Below are positions 58,101 to 61,955 of a stretch of DNA of 64,000 bases, piece after piece. Source of the stretch: Chelonoidis abingdonii (lineage: Eukaryota > Chordata > Testudines > Testudinidae); contig NC_133770.1 in assembly GCF_003597395.2 (NCBI RefSeq), positions 89,004,441 through 89,068,440 on the forward strand. Direction: 5' to 3'. How positions within the stretch are numbered: the stretch's first letter is position 1; each line of letters opens with the position of its first letter. The position numbers were made by a program, and so were the translations under genes. Below the pieces are notes generated by a model. It had not been told where the DNA came from and ran no database searches. It saw only the letters and a program-made list of their open reading frames with translations.

Positions 58101-59352
58101 TCAATCCCTCCTGAGGTCTGCTAGACTCTGATGGCCTTTACGATTTGGTTCAGAATGAGTGCGTATTTAATATGATTATTTGGTCATCTGACTCAATAAT
58201 GGATGAAAAGATAGGGATGATGGTAGGGAATGGTGCCTGCTTTGTTGACAGTAGCTATAGTTCTTCATTTTTCTAAAAACAGGGATATACTTACAATACA
58301 TGTGACAAACGTTTATACAGATTTCAGCATCTTCCAAACCAACATGGCCAATGGTAATATCCTTGAGTAAATATCAAACTCAGCTATTATGGCAAGGCAG
58401 GAAACAGATAAAGCACTAGTTATAGCTACTTATTGGAAGCATCTAGCAGTAGCATAGTAACAGTTGCTAGAGGAATGCTGCTTCTCAGAAGGCCTTTTCA
58501 ATTATGACAGGAGATATAGCTGACAACTAGCCAAAGATTGTTTAATATACAGCTAGAACAAATACTAAAATGCTATTTGAGGGAAAGTCTATAAATTTTT
58601 AAAACATTCTGTTAAACATGCTGAGGGCTATGTAATCCACGAACGTAGGCCTACTCAGGAATAATTATCTTTAAAAATAATTAAATTGATTAAAGTTAAC
58701 AGTGTCTTGTTTAATGTCTCCAAATGTGACTGTTTTAAAATCTAGGTTCTTACAAGAGCACTTTTTACATAATACATCTAATTTTTAAAAGCTCTAAAAT
58801 ATTTTACAATAATTTTCTGTTCCCTTATTGATGTTTATAAAGGTCTTCCTGCAAAAAAGAAATTGACTGACAATACGGAGAAATTGTGAATCCCCTGAAC
58901 CTCTGAAACACAAGGTATTGCCAAATACACAAGCTTTTCACAGCAGCATATACAAAATTTTCAAGATTAAGTTTTCAAGTTGATGATACTCTAGCTGGCA
59001 AAGCTGGCGTCTAAATAAAGAAGGACAAAAACTTCTATTCATAATATGATTGGTTATTATGGAAATAACATCAGGTTTAAGATAAATGAAGTTTCTTTTA
59101 AAGCTGGACACATGACATCCATAACATCAAGATATATTGACAAATACAGTAATAATACAAAAGACAACCACTTTAAGACTAAAATTAGTATACAGAGGGG
59201 TTAATGAAGACATTTTACATATTGATCAATAGAGGTGTGTCGTACAAACACCAAGTACTTTACATGAAATGTAATTTCAAAAGATGTTTTAATAGGATTA
59301 GAAGAGGGCAGACAAAACAAGTTCTTACCATCCATCTTGTCAGAAGTATCCT
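2256..59352 (-). CDS. CLASP2: CLASP2, internal part of the gene (14 placed exons)
   Basis: CLASP2 binds microtubule plus ends through EB proteins, promotes rescue and suppresses catastrophe. It acts at the cell cortex, Golgi and kinetochores. Fourteen minus-strand exons were placed by GT/AG sites and exact phase continuity, giving 1340 nt of open frame (446 codons plus a split codon). In order they encode a Ser/Arg-rich linker, two SxIP motifs (SKIP, SRIP) and the first part of the TOG3 HEAT domain. CLASP1 is disfavoured: the window has [34 protein letters not shown] and TQTPSLK, which from memory are CLASP2 forms, whereas CLASP1 has LLGDSRSK, DSFPFDQQF and TQTPNLK. The N-terminal TOG1/TOG2 exons lie beyond 64000. 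The exon after ...SSDVRK and the C-terminal CLIP-interacting domain lie below position 1. Gene identity is near certain and paralogue choice strong. Confidence 0.95.
3686..4260 (+). repeat. Possible dispersed repeat, LTR-like
   Basis: A block more GC- and GA-rich than its intron surroundings. It has phrases such as ggttaattggagcacctg and ctaataaaaccccctgctt, resembling LTR/leader sequences dispersed in turtle genomes as I remember them. An open frame at 3935-4285 is low-complexity and shows no retroviral domain. No terminal repeats or target duplication were identified, so the class is uncertain. Confidence 0.3.
4646..4834 (-). mobile_element. CR1-type LINE 3' end
   Basis: It starts aatcatagaagattagggtt and continues with ggaagggatctcagaagg, ccaaccccctgctcag and caggaccaatccccagacag. 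This is the reverse complement of the 3' tail of amniote CR1 elements, whose sense strand ends in ATTCTATGA repeats. It is 5'-truncated, as usual for CR1, with its high end abutting a DIRS terminal fragment. Confidence 0.85.
4835..5215 (-). mobile_element. DIRS 3'-end fragment (terminal repeat plus internal complementary region)
   Basis: It holds acagtaactggagttgttca near 4865 and its near-complement gaacaattccagttactgta near 5141, separated by about 260 bases. After the second copy comes taagtaactttctatttgag and a gtccctataggtgctccac motif, related to the other DIRS copies in this window. This matches the low-coordinate end of those copies (terminal repeat, about 230 bases, internal complementary region). 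No gag, RT or recombinase remains. A 25-bp unit is tandemly duplicated at 4835-4859 and 4860-4884. Confidence 0.65.
5640..5835 (+). mobile_element. Old LINE (CR1/L2-type) reverse transcriptase fragment
   Basis: On the plus strand ctggctccccatctacctct followed by ttcaaggtcctgcttccaat translates as W-L-P-I-Y-L, two stops, then [10 protein letters not shown]. This is the HWLP..FK.LL..FK signature near the end of CR1/L2-type polymerases. It is broken by stops and has no intact frame. Confidence 0.5.
7551..7629 (-). CDS. CLASP2: CLASP2 79-nt TOG3 exon (ESFPNDLQF)
   Basis: The acceptor ends ttatttttcag and the donor is gtaagaat. The first base completes Arg, then 26 codons: [20 protein letters not shown] and QTPSLK. 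ESFPND and PSLK match CLASP2, not CLASP1 (DSFPFD, PNLK). It continues the TOG3 HEAT repeats. Confidence 0.98.
7871..8098 (+). repeat. Palindromic (snap-back) turtle-type dispersed repeat
   Basis: Two arms of about 47 bases, near 7897-7944 (tttagagactaacaaattta...) and 7990-8036 (...aaattggttagtctctaa), are reverse complements with few mismatches around a short loop that contains ccatcggatgcatgc. The right flank reads ttgccgatacagactaacat. I remember this sequence as a very common dispersed repeat in turtles; its class is not settled here. It lies in the 768-bp intron between two TOG3 exons. Confidence 0.7.
8398..8561 (-). CDS. CLASP2: CLASP2 164-nt TOG3 exon ([12 protein letters not shown])
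   Basis: The acceptor ends ctcctttag and the donor is gtattaca. It starts in phase 0 and ends with AG of a split Arg codon, with 54 complete codons: [54 protein letters not shown]. It covers further HEAT helices of TOG3. IQVHK matches CLASP2 (CLASP1 has IIIHK). A run of 17 G (8585-8601) lies about 20 bases into the upstream intron, close to the acceptor's branch/pyrimidine region on the coding strand, where it reads as poly-C. Confidence 0.98.
8585..8601 (+). repeat. Poly-G tract, 17 bases
   Basis: Homopolymer run of 17 G on the plus strand, 24 bases from the 8561 exon boundary. It is C-rich on the CLASP2 coding strand and so could serve as part of the pyrimidine tract. Length calls in such runs are error-prone. 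Confidence 0.95.
9240..9525 (+). repeat. Palindromic MITE-like repeat
   Basis: agcccaggtcaactgacttg near 9279 and a near-complement tcagttgacctgggctaag near 9458 form imperfect arms. The outer sequence ends with ccagtgtagatgtaccct, typical of amniote MITE-like repeats that begin or end with ggtacatctacact. No target duplication was established. Confidence 0.6.
11740..12072 (+). mobile_element. Diverged CR1-like LINE 3' end
   Basis: The closing sequence ggactagttggacctcaggt, taatgcagtatggcaattct, tatgttctt follows the ...ctagatggacc..tggtctgaccc agtatggc ending of chelonian CR1-like LINEs, also seen more intact at 40.6 kb. The upstream part is strongly diverged and its start is approximate. 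Confidence 0.55.
12878..13445 (+). repeat. Possible LTR-like dispersed repeat
   Basis: A block of different composition from its surroundings, with ggctctttaagatgattctg near the start, a GA-rich middle and tggtactaagccacacccag near the end. It resembles solo-LTR-type sequence in general layout. I found no flanking duplication or retroviral gene. A 74-codon frame inside is uninformative. Confidence 0.3.
17569..17632 (-). CDS. CLASP2: CLASP2 64-nt TOG3 exon ([11 protein letters not shown])
   Basis: The acceptor ends attttaacag and the donor is gtatgttt. The first base completes the Ser codon left by the 21007 exon, then 21 codons read [20 protein letters not shown] plus K, ending on a codon boundary. 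This is the second helix pair of the TOG3 HEAT array. Mammalian transcripts vary at this junction (PHGK or PHSK, with or without Arg); here the form is PHSK. Confidence 0.97.
17633..21006 (-). other. CLASP2 intron, 3.4 kb
   Basis: Holds the palindromic repeat at 18.1-18.4 kb. A segment near 19.75-20.14 kb has a TATA-like tatataaaagaagagg on the plus strand and could be a decayed LTR, but I could not find its ends. The rest is AT-rich with no feature seen. 20.88-20.96 kb has a short fragment (ggctacatctacac) of a MITE-like repeat. Confidence 0.7.
18115..18440 (+). repeat. Palindromic MITE-like repeat
   Basis: Left arm tgcttcccaacgcaggcaga, cagacatgagctagttctgc, gctaaaaatagcagtgtagc pairs with a right arm reading gtggccacactcctattttt, agtgcactagcttgagttga, gctagcaaatgtctgtctat, gctggaaagcaccc. 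The imperfect inverted repeat extends over about 100 bases per arm, with the outer edge near agatataccgtagg. Non-autonomous DNA transposon structure; class uncertain. Confidence 0.65.
21007..21251 (-). CDS. CLASP2: CLASP2 245-nt exon opening the TOG3 domain
   Basis: The acceptor ends atgtgatag and the donor is gtaagaca. It starts in phase 0 and ends with 2 nt of a split Ser codon, with 81 complete codons. It begins [12 protein letters not shown], then an acidic/Ser-rich [17 protein letters not shown] stretch, and enters the HEAT-repeat domain at [20 protein letters not shown], where the [12 protein letters not shown] helix is the first TOG3 repeat. It ends LLKNQRTL. The sequence is almost identical to mammalian CLASP2 and differs from CLASP1 (GGIPHYLRQ, LNHCASS). 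Confidence 0.98.
21730..21753 (-). CDS. CLASP2: CLASP2 24-nt microexon (LLGDIRTK)
   Basis: The minus-strand acceptor ends ctatcag and the donor is gtatagaa. It is phase 0-0 and reads exactly LLGDIRTK, an octapeptide remembered from mammalian CLASP2 between VADAL and KKPARRRYE (CLASP1 has LLGDSRSK). It is a symmetric cassette lying 478 bases upstream of the 245-nt exon in the gene's direction, and adds one acidic and two basic residues just before TOG3. Confidence 0.93.
21754..25526 (-). other. CLASP2 intron, 3.8 kb
   Basis: Intron between VADAL and the LLGDIRTK microexon. 24.3-24.65 kb is a more GC-rich patch, probably an unclassified dispersed repeat. 25.42-25.49 kb (ccccgatataacgtgaccca...) resembles a short Tigger-type fragment. 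No exon or RNA seen in the remainder. Confidence 0.65.
25527..25633 (-). CDS. CLASP2: CLASP2 107-nt linker exon ([19 protein letters not shown])
   Basis: The acceptor ends ttatgacag and the donor is gtaagaat. It starts in phase 1 and ends in phase 0, with 35 complete codons: [20 protein letters not shown], then [15 protein letters not shown]. This near-invariant block lies just before TOG3. The first six exon bases (GTACAG) form a second possible AG acceptor; using it would drop two residues without frameshift. The upstream site is preferred because it reproduces the mammalian residue count after YGA. Confidence 0.96.
26358..26420 (-). CDS. CLASP2: CLASP2 63-nt cassette exon ([12 protein letters not shown])
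   Basis: The minus-strand acceptor ends ttattgcag and the donor is gtgaagga. Phase 1-1: (G)CT then [20 protein letters not shown] then G. It aligns without gaps to the mammalian [22 protein letters not shown] segment. Inclusion or skipping both keep the frame between SFPPL and GTGFG. It is part of the disordered linker between the SxIP motifs and TOG3. Confidence 0.93.
27271..27784. mobile_element. Tigger/pogo-like non-autonomous DNA transposon with TA duplication
   Basis: Terminal inverted repeats: the left end begins CAGATGAACCTCTCTAATCT, and the right end read on the other strand begins CAGGTTGTACCTCTCTAGTC. Both continue into a CGGCAC/TGGCAC motif. TA dinucleotides flank at 27269-27270 and 27785-27786, as expected for the Tc1/mariner-pogo superfamily. 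No transposase frame. The GC-rich interior from about 27326 (ggcgccgactccgtgagtgc, gctggagcacccatgaggaa) looks like a second repeat nested inside. Confidence 0.8.
28030..28210 (+). repeat. Palindromic repeat with caaaggtatttagg arms
   Basis: tatcaaaggtatttaggttt near 28044 and gtgcctaaatacctttgaaa near 28109 are inverted copies, and a third copy (cttaaataccttcaaaaatc) follows near 28182. The pattern ggccagattttcaaaggtat..cctaaatacctttgaaaatc is a common chelonian palindromic repeat from memory. Edges are approximate. Confidence 0.55.
32013..32120 (-). CDS. CLASP2: CLASP2 108-nt exon with second SxIP motif and GSK3-type ladder
   Basis: The acceptor ends catactag and the donor is gtaagtac. Phase 1-1, 35 complete codons. 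It carries S-R-I-P (second SxIP motif), then [20 protein letters not shown] and VRSFPPL. Serines recur every fourth residue ([17 protein letters not shown]) and one is followed by Pro. This is the arrangement known for sequential GSK3 phosphorylation after proline-directed priming, which releases CLASP2 from plus ends. The regulatory role is from family knowledge; the ladder itself is read directly. Confidence 0.97.
33202..33372 (-). CDS. CLASP2: CLASP2 171-nt exon with first SxIP motif
   Basis: The acceptor ends gccttcag and the donor is gtaagaac (minus strand). Phase 1-1, 56 complete codons. It contains [31 protein letters not shown] and then S-K-I-P, a classical SxIP EB1-binding motif in basic Ser/Pro-rich context, followed by [16 protein letters not shown]. 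The VLTTTALST stretch is diagnostic of CLASP2 rather than CLASP1. A Ser-Pro in SRSGSPGR and the [13 protein letters not shown] segment are possible phosphorylation sites next to the SxIP motif. Confidence 0.97.
34146..34878 (-). pseudogene. DIRS tyrosine recombinase remnant
   Basis: The upper part reads [15 protein letters not shown], like the segment just before the recombinase in DIRS polyproteins. The lower part has [20 protein letters not shown], then [14 protein letters not shown]. This matches the HSTRA..A..A...EICRAATWSSVHTF.RHY pattern in which the Arg of HxxR and the final Tyr are catalytic. Here HSIS replaces HS(T/I)R and Cys replaces the Tyr, and frames are broken, so it is dead. 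Confidence 0.65.
35710..36400 (-). pseudogene. DIRS gag-like remnant
   Basis: Frames at 36022-36375 and 35710-36009 read [20 protein letters not shown] and further Ser/Leu-rich sequence ending near [20 protein letters not shown] in a neighbouring frame. The [18 protein letters not shown] block is characteristic of vertebrate DIRS gag as I recall it. The frame is broken. Confidence 0.55.
38731..38757 (-). CDS. CLASP2: CLASP2 27-nt cassette exon (RSQSANPIG)
   Basis: The minus-strand acceptor ends cttgttcag and the donor is gtaagact. Phase 1-1: (C)GA TCA CAG TCT GCT AAC CCC ATT GGT G, giving R-S-Q-S-A-N-P-I-G then Ala with the next exon. The paralogue CLASP1 has a closely similar RSRSANPAGAGSRS segment at this position, which supports a real exon conserved since the gene duplication. 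Skipping it gives Q-P-G-S-R-S instead, so it is probably alternatively spliced. Confidence 0.85.
40046..40640 (+). mobile_element. CR1-like LINE, 3' part
   Basis: Plus-strand sequence with broken frames reads like the polymerase C-terminus: ...GYDRGL.NHD.CG, then [20 protein letters not shown] and [16 protein letters not shown]. It ends gatactgggctggatggacc, tttggtctgacccagtatgg, a common chelonian LINE 3' terminus. Several stops interrupt it. Confidence 0.75.
41901..41940 (+). repeat. 15-bp tandem repeat, 2.7 copies
   Basis: gtcagacaat recurs at 41901, 41916 and 41931 with a 15-base period (gtcagacaatgaggg). It translates as SDNEG repeats in a short open frame, but this is a repeat effect, not a gene. 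Confidence 0.9.
42327..42850 (-). pseudogene. DIRS tyrosine recombinase remnant
   Basis: Minus strand reads [20 protein letters not shown], then in another frame [20 protein letters not shown] and [10 protein letters not shown]. The STRA (Arg) and HYAL (nucleophile Tyr) elements fit the DIRS recombinase C-terminus (HSTRA..TSAAL..G..LEDIC.AATW...HTF..HYAL). At least one frameshift and several stops. Confidence 0.7.
43088..43465 (-). pseudogene. DIRS RNase H-like remnant
   Basis: Minus strand reads [31 protein letters not shown], then in a shifted frame SDNTTTVFH. This corresponds to the W...E...HIN.LEL.AV..A and DN.....IN segments of DIRS RNase H. A frameshift lies between the two. It directly follows the RT. 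Confidence 0.65.
43466..44420 (-). pseudogene. DIRS reverse transcriptase remnant with YLDN box
   Basis: In minus-strand order: [40 protein letters not shown], [hAT MITE], [10 protein letters not shown], then [20 protein letters not shown] and FIGTTI. This matches the DIRS RT layout (YF.IPKK.GGWR..LDLR, LTTAPRVF.K, FPYLDDWLL, LGF.IN..KS.L.P). The second Asp of the catalytic YLDD is Asn (codon at 43910-43912). It is interrupted by the MITE and by stops. Confidence 0.75.
43957..44077. mobile_element. hAT MITE inside DIRS
   Basis: 121-bp element with ends TAGGGTGACCAGATGTCC and its partial complement TGTGATCACCCTA. It is flanked by gatataga (43949-43956) and gatgtagg (44078-44085), an 8-bp target duplication differing at two positions. 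It interrupts the DIRS RT just upstream of the YLDN box and belongs to the same family as 53274-53396. Confidence 0.8.
44683..46805 (-). pseudogene. DIRS gag remnant with Cys/His motif
   Basis: Near 46.70-46.80 kb a frame reads [27 protein letters not shown] and NICQSF, resembling the Cys/His-rich CxxC...HxxC..LGE.H..C.IC segment of vertebrate DIRS gag. Near 45.5 kb [20 protein letters not shown] continues the conserved gag block ([14 protein letters not shown]). The reading frame shifts several times. Confidence 0.65.
48079..48105 (-). CDS. CLASP2: Candidate extra CLASP2 27-nt microexon (RSSSPDKNE)
   Basis: Proposed from sequence alone. On the minus strand a tract ends tgtgccttag before the exon, and the donor is gtattttt. 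It is phase 1-1, 27 nt, with no stop. After the C left by the 48237 exon it reads R-S-S-S-P-D-K-N-E plus one base that completes Gly or Ala in the next exon. The composition (Ser, charged) suits the linker. I do not recall this peptide from mammalian CLASP2, so it may be an unannotated or lineage-specific cassette, or a chance match. Confidence 0.5.
48237..48338 (-). CDS. CLASP2: CLASP2 102-nt linker exon (GRIRTKLST...VVSQSQ)
   Basis: The minus-strand acceptor ends tttatag and the donor is gtatgtat. Phase 1-1, 33 complete codons. It encodes a basic, serine-rich stretch including [22 protein letters not shown] and VVSQSQ, part of the Ser/Arg-rich microtubule- and EB-binding linker. The 3' overhanging base C pairs with three possible downstream exons: the 27-nt exon at 48079, the 27-nt exon at 38731, or directly the 171-nt exon at 33202. 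Each keeps the frame. The direct join gives the [13 protein letters not shown] form I remember for a mammalian CLASP2 isoform. Confidence 0.95.
48339..50374 (-). other. CLASP2 intron, 2.0 kb
   Basis: Between the TASED microexon and the 102-nt exon. Apart from the MIR-like SINE I see no recognisable element. Confidence 0.75.
48985..49180 (-). mobile_element. MIR-like SINE (CORE-SINE)
   Basis: Plus strand reads gttttacaaaaggaagaact, gagacacagagattttaagg, acttgtctgaaattactcag, gaagtctatggcagaaccca. This is the reverse complement of the MIR core and body (..tctgccac..agc..ttgggcaagt..ctgtgcctcagttt..tctgtaaaat). Diverged, as expected for an ancient SINE shared by amniotes. Confidence 0.7.
50375..50392 (-). 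CDS. CLASP2: CLASP2 18-nt microexon (TASED)
   Basis: Very short exon with excellent splice signals on the minus strand: a T-rich tract ending ctgtttag and a donor gtaagaaa. Read in phase 1 it gives G-T-A-S-E-D-G across its two junctions, linking the DKMD microexon to the GRIRTK exon. The same peptide order is remembered from CLASP2. It sits in the unstructured linker before the SxIP motifs and is a symmetric (phase 1-1) cassette candidate. Confidence 0.85.
51393..51553 (-). mobile_element. CR1-type LINE 3' end
   Basis: Starts tcatagaatatcaggattgc, then agggacctcgggagtcatct and aaagcaggaccattccccag, agacagatttttgccccaga. Same chelonian CR1 tail as at 4.65 kb, in the same orientation, 5'-truncated. 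Confidence 0.85.
52560..52960 (-). pseudogene. DIRS tyrosine recombinase remnant
   Basis: Minus strand 52634-52879 reads [40 protein letters not shown]. The HSTRAMATS and E.FRAAT blocks are the DIRS recombinase signature including catalytic HxxR; the terminal Tyr region is altered. Upstream, 53779-53970 ([20 protein letters not shown]) is the segment linking RNase H to the recombinase. Confidence 0.65.
53274..53396. mobile_element. hAT MITE with perfect 8-bp duplication
   Basis: 123-bp element with ends TAGGGTGACCAGATGTCC and, on the other strand, TAGGGTGACCAGACAGC. It is flanked on both sides by ACCTTTAT (53266-53273 and 53397-53404), the 8-bp duplication expected for hAT. Same family as the copy at 43957, inserted in a different DIRS element. 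Confidence 0.92.
53976..55208. mobile_element. Tigger/pogo-like element with GC-rich hairpin core
   Basis: Left end CAGTCAGGTCTCGATTTA; the right end on the other strand is CAGTCAGGCCTCGATTTAA. TA flanks at 53974-53975 and 55209-55210. 1233 bp, no transposase recognised. The interior holds a GC-rich stretch (54105-54900) that begins caggggcgtagccaggaccc, probably a further nested repeat, and a T31 homopolymer (55113-55143). It splits the DIRS RNase H region. Confidence 0.85.
55113..55143 (+). repeat. Poly-T tract, about 31 bases
   Basis: Homopolymer near the right end of the Tigger-like element. It could mark the poly-A tail of a retroposed insertion on the minus strand or simply be slippage. 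Confidence 0.95.
55211..55520 (-). pseudogene. DIRS RNase H remnant cut by a Tigger-like element
   Basis: One frame reads [48 protein letters not shown], then [20 protein letters not shown]. This closely follows DIRS RNase H ([31 protein letters not shown]...GV...A.HLAG.EN). The catalytic Asp-Asn is D-K here. The frame runs into the Tigger-like insertion at 55208 and related DIRS sequence resumes below 53975. Confidence 0.75.
55560..56150 (-). mobile_element. Non-LTR LINE reverse transcriptase fragment
   Basis: Minus strand with shifts and stops reads [14 protein letters not shown], then [26 protein letters not shown] and KFIYADDIA. These are RT motifs of non-LTR retrotransposons: first catalytic Asp in [17 protein letters not shown], and the Y-A-D-D box. 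It lies where the DIRS RT should be. Clade not determined; edges approximate. Confidence 0.75.
56235..57435 (-). pseudogene. DIRS gag-region remnant
   Basis: Minus-strand sequence between the LINE fragment and the hAT element, many short frames rich in Pro, Ser and Arg, no long frame. Assigned to DIRS gag by position within the inverted termini; I see no clear Cys/His motif. Confidence 0.4.
57443..57840. mobile_element. hAT non-autonomous element with perfect 8-bp duplication
   Basis: 398 bp with ends CAGGAGTGGCCAACC and, on the other strand, CGGGGGTGGCCAAGC. It is flanked exactly by CTCTAGCT at 57435-57442 and 57841-57848. The subterminal gtagctccggagccacatgc is typical of a common amniote hAT family. 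The GC-rich inner part (57520-57780) includes a ggcgccaac motif also seen in the Tigger-like element at 27.3 kb. No transposase. Confidence 0.93.
59329..59352 (-). CDS. CLASP2: CLASP2 24-nt microexon (EDTSDKMDG part)
   Basis: Most 5' exon of CLASP2 in the window. On the minus strand the acceptor ends ...caacaaag and the donor starts gtaagaac. In phase 1 it reads (G)AG GAT ACT TCT GAC AAG ATG GAT G, that is E-D-T-S-D-K-M-D then the first base of Gly. It joins in frame to the TASED microexon at 50375. Human CLASP2, from memory, has the same EDTSDKxDGTASEDGR order. The length is a multiple of three, so it can be skipped without frameshift. The acceptor tract is only moderately pyrimidine-rich. 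Confidence 0.85.
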
Positions 59353-59980
59353 CTTTGTTGAAAGAGCAAGCAAAGAAACAGGGAAAACTTAGTGTGTTAG
59401 AATAAAGACATTCATAACAGAATCATAAAACATTCATTAAAGGAACTATATTAATAGTAAACACTGAAGACATTTGTACATCTAATTCATTTGTGTAAAC
59501 TCTAGAAAAGTTAGCGGTTCCCAACCTAATGTATGCAAAAAATATAAGATAGGGTACAAGACCCCCCCCCCCCCAAAAGATGTGGAACCTATTTGCATGA
59601 TCTAGATTTGAGCAAACCCCGGAAGTAAAGGTTATGAACTTTTTCAGGATACATCAATTGCTTGGTGCTCAGCAGTCAATGAGAATTCAAATTAACATAT
59701 ATTTATAGTGTTACTGAACCACTATGACTCCACTTCTCAAATTCTGCCACTTAACTTGAAACCTCAGAGGGGGAGAACGTAGAAATTTAAGAAAAAACAA
59801 ATAGGACAGCGCAATAAAGGCAGAAAAAAAGGAAGGGCGACTAGTACATACAGTTTGAAGTAATTAAAGATTTTTCTATTCATTTGGCATGGAGTGTGTA
59901 TTGCAAGAAAAGGAGCACAAAGATTTTGAGTATAATATAAGCAAAATAAAGGCTGAGTACCACTACAATACTTACTAGTG

Positions 59981-60700
59981 CAGTATTTCTCAAATGCGGC
60001 CACCAGAGTTTTTCCTGCAGCCACAACAGCCTCTTGTGCAGAGGTGGGGGAGGGGCAAAGCAGTGGCCCCTCCCTGCAGCACTCAAGGGCAGGCTTCAGC
60101 CCCCGCCTCCTCCTCCCTCCACAGTTCAGCCAGAGACTTGGGCGACAGGCTACAGTTCCCCCTCACCCAGTGGCAGCCACAGGACTCTGGCAGCAGGCTT
60201 CAGCTGCAGGCCTCCTAAGGTGGGCTTCAGAACCTGCCTCCCCCCAACTTCAGGGCTTTGGGTTTCAGTCTCCCCACAGTAGCAGGGCTCTGCCTGTGGG
60301 CTCGGGGCTTCAGCCCACCCCCAACTCCAGCCATGGGGCTCTAACTCTGGGCTTCTGCAGGGCCTGCCTTGCCGGGTGGTGGGGTCCAGAGGCAAGAAGT
60401 GGGAGCCTGGGGTCTGAGACCATGGAAGGGAGCTCAAGGCAATGGGGGGGAAGCAGTGGGGCCCGAGGAGGCAGCGGGGGGGCCAGGGGCACCAAAATAT
60501 AACTGTACATTATTTTTACTATTGAGTCTACAAAAAACTTTACATGAATCAATAACAACCACCTGGACACGTAAATATGCACATTTGTTTGTTTTTCCTA
60601 AAGTAATTAAGTATTTTGGGGGAAAAATTGTCAGAGCGGCCACCAATCAGAGTTGGTGACTGCACTCTGAGGCTGCCAAAAAAATTGTTGAGAACCCCTG
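59981..60700. mobile_element. hAT (Charlie-like) element with perfect 8-bp duplication
   Basis: 720 bp. The left end is CAGTATTTCTCAAATGCGGC; the right end on the other strand is CAGGGGTTCTCAACAATTTT. The duplication TACTAGTG occupies 59973-59980 and 60701-60708. The left half is GC-rich (60.0-60.5 kb) with several short overlapping frames that do not resemble a transposase, so it is non-autonomous. It lies 628 bases upstream of the DKMD microexon. Confidence 0.93.
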
Positions 60701-61627
60701 TACTAGTGAGATATGCATAATCCGCTGAATGTTGCTTATAAGAATGCTAGTAATTTCAGGCCTCAAAGCAGAACTAACCTTAAAATGCTAAAGTCTGGCA
60801 GAGGATGTCTTCCTGATTCAATAGCTACAAAAACAAATAAGTTCTAATGCAGTAACAGCACAGGGGAGATCCTTTTTCATCAATAATAAACGAGCAATGA
60901 CAGGTAGAGGTAACTAGTGACCTGCATGCTCCGACAAGTTGGTCCTGATTTCTACAGTTACTTTAAATTAAAAAAAAAAAGTTTATAATTAAATATGAAC
61001 ATGAACAACATTCGCCCTGGTATTTATTTTGATATTAAACTCTCCACATGGAAAGATATGGAAACCAAACTGGAAGCAGGATAAGCACATTTGTAGGACA
61101 TTTCTGGTAAGATGTTCAGCAATGAAATAATTAACACATTTGTCCATTTAAACAATCATTTTAGGTTTCAACAACCCCATTGGGATGAAAGAGACAAAAG
61201 GGACAGTTTACTCAGTACTGTTTCATGCTGCCAGCACATTCTGGCATGCTACATTGCTTCAGTTACATTCAGTTCATATTTTTAAGGGTTATCTTCTTAA
61301 CTAAGAGTACTAGATTACTTTTAAGAGCTGAGACTCTGGGGCACCTTTCTGCAAGGTAGATTCTATGATTAATCCACAGCCAACAAATATATGGGTCCCA
61401 GACCACACATTCTTAGCAGGGGCAGGCACATACCACCCACCGTTGCAATAGTTTACATAAGTTTTAGAATTCTGAATCTTGAGACATTCTTATCACAGTC
61501 ATGCTGCAAGCACAGACCCAGAAACGTAATTTCTTGAAAAACATTTTATTTTAAGAGGTTATTATAAAAAACGCAGGATGAAATAAATTTAAAACATTAA
61601 AAAGTAGACAGTATTCTCTTAATATTT

Positions 61628-61798
61628 TACAGAAGCATAGAAAAGGAGACTTCAAGAGGCTATCAAACCCATCCTCTGCACTGAGGAAGGCCTAAGTAAA
61701 ACCAGACCATCCCTGACCAATCTGTTCTTATAAACCTCCAAAGGCAGTGCTTCCACAACCACCCTTGGAAACCTAATTCCAGGGTTTAACTTCCTTAT
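61628..61798 (-). mobile_element. CR1-type LINE 3' end, diverged subfamily
   Basis: gaagcatagaaaaggagact, ctatcaaacccatcctctgc, aaacctccaaaggcagtgct, ccacaaccacccttggaaac follows the tail-proximal part of CR1 in reverse orientation. Edges approximate. Confidence 0.55.
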
Positions 61799-61799
61799 A

Positions 61800-61955
61800 C
61801 AGTACATCTACACAGCAACTAGACACCCAGGGCTGGACCTTGCAAGCTGACTCAGGCTCATGGGGCACACGATGCAGAGCTATTTAATTGCTGTGTGAAC
61901 AGTCAGGCTTGGGCTGGACCCTGTGGTGTGGGAGGGTCCCAGAGCTCGTAAGTGT
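61800..61955 (+). repeat. MITE-like palindromic repeat fragment
   Basis: agtacatctacacagcaact at the left and gaacagtcaggcttgggctg to the right resemble the same class as 9.24-9.52 kb (ggtacatctacact...gggctgg...). Partial copy between two LINE pieces. Confidence 0.45.

Larger units (their letters stand above)
50393..59328 (-). other. CLASP2 intron, 8.9 kb
   Basis: Between the DKMD and TASED microexons; carries the most heavily nested repeat cluster of the window. 50.39-51.39, 51.56-52.18 and 57.96-59.33 kb contain nothing I recognise. Confidence 0.75.

Noticed and set aside
59978..60502. 174-codon open frame on the plus strand
   Set aside because: It starts at the very end of a hAT element and is an effect of its GC-rich interior; no transposase motif, and several other frames overlap it.
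60779..60824. Possible CLASP2 exon on the minus strand with tttttgtag acceptor and gttagttc donor
   Set aside because: It is 46 nt, which would break the phase 1-1 chain of neighbouring exons, and its peptide matches nothing I know in CLASP2. Probably a chance pair of splice-like sites.
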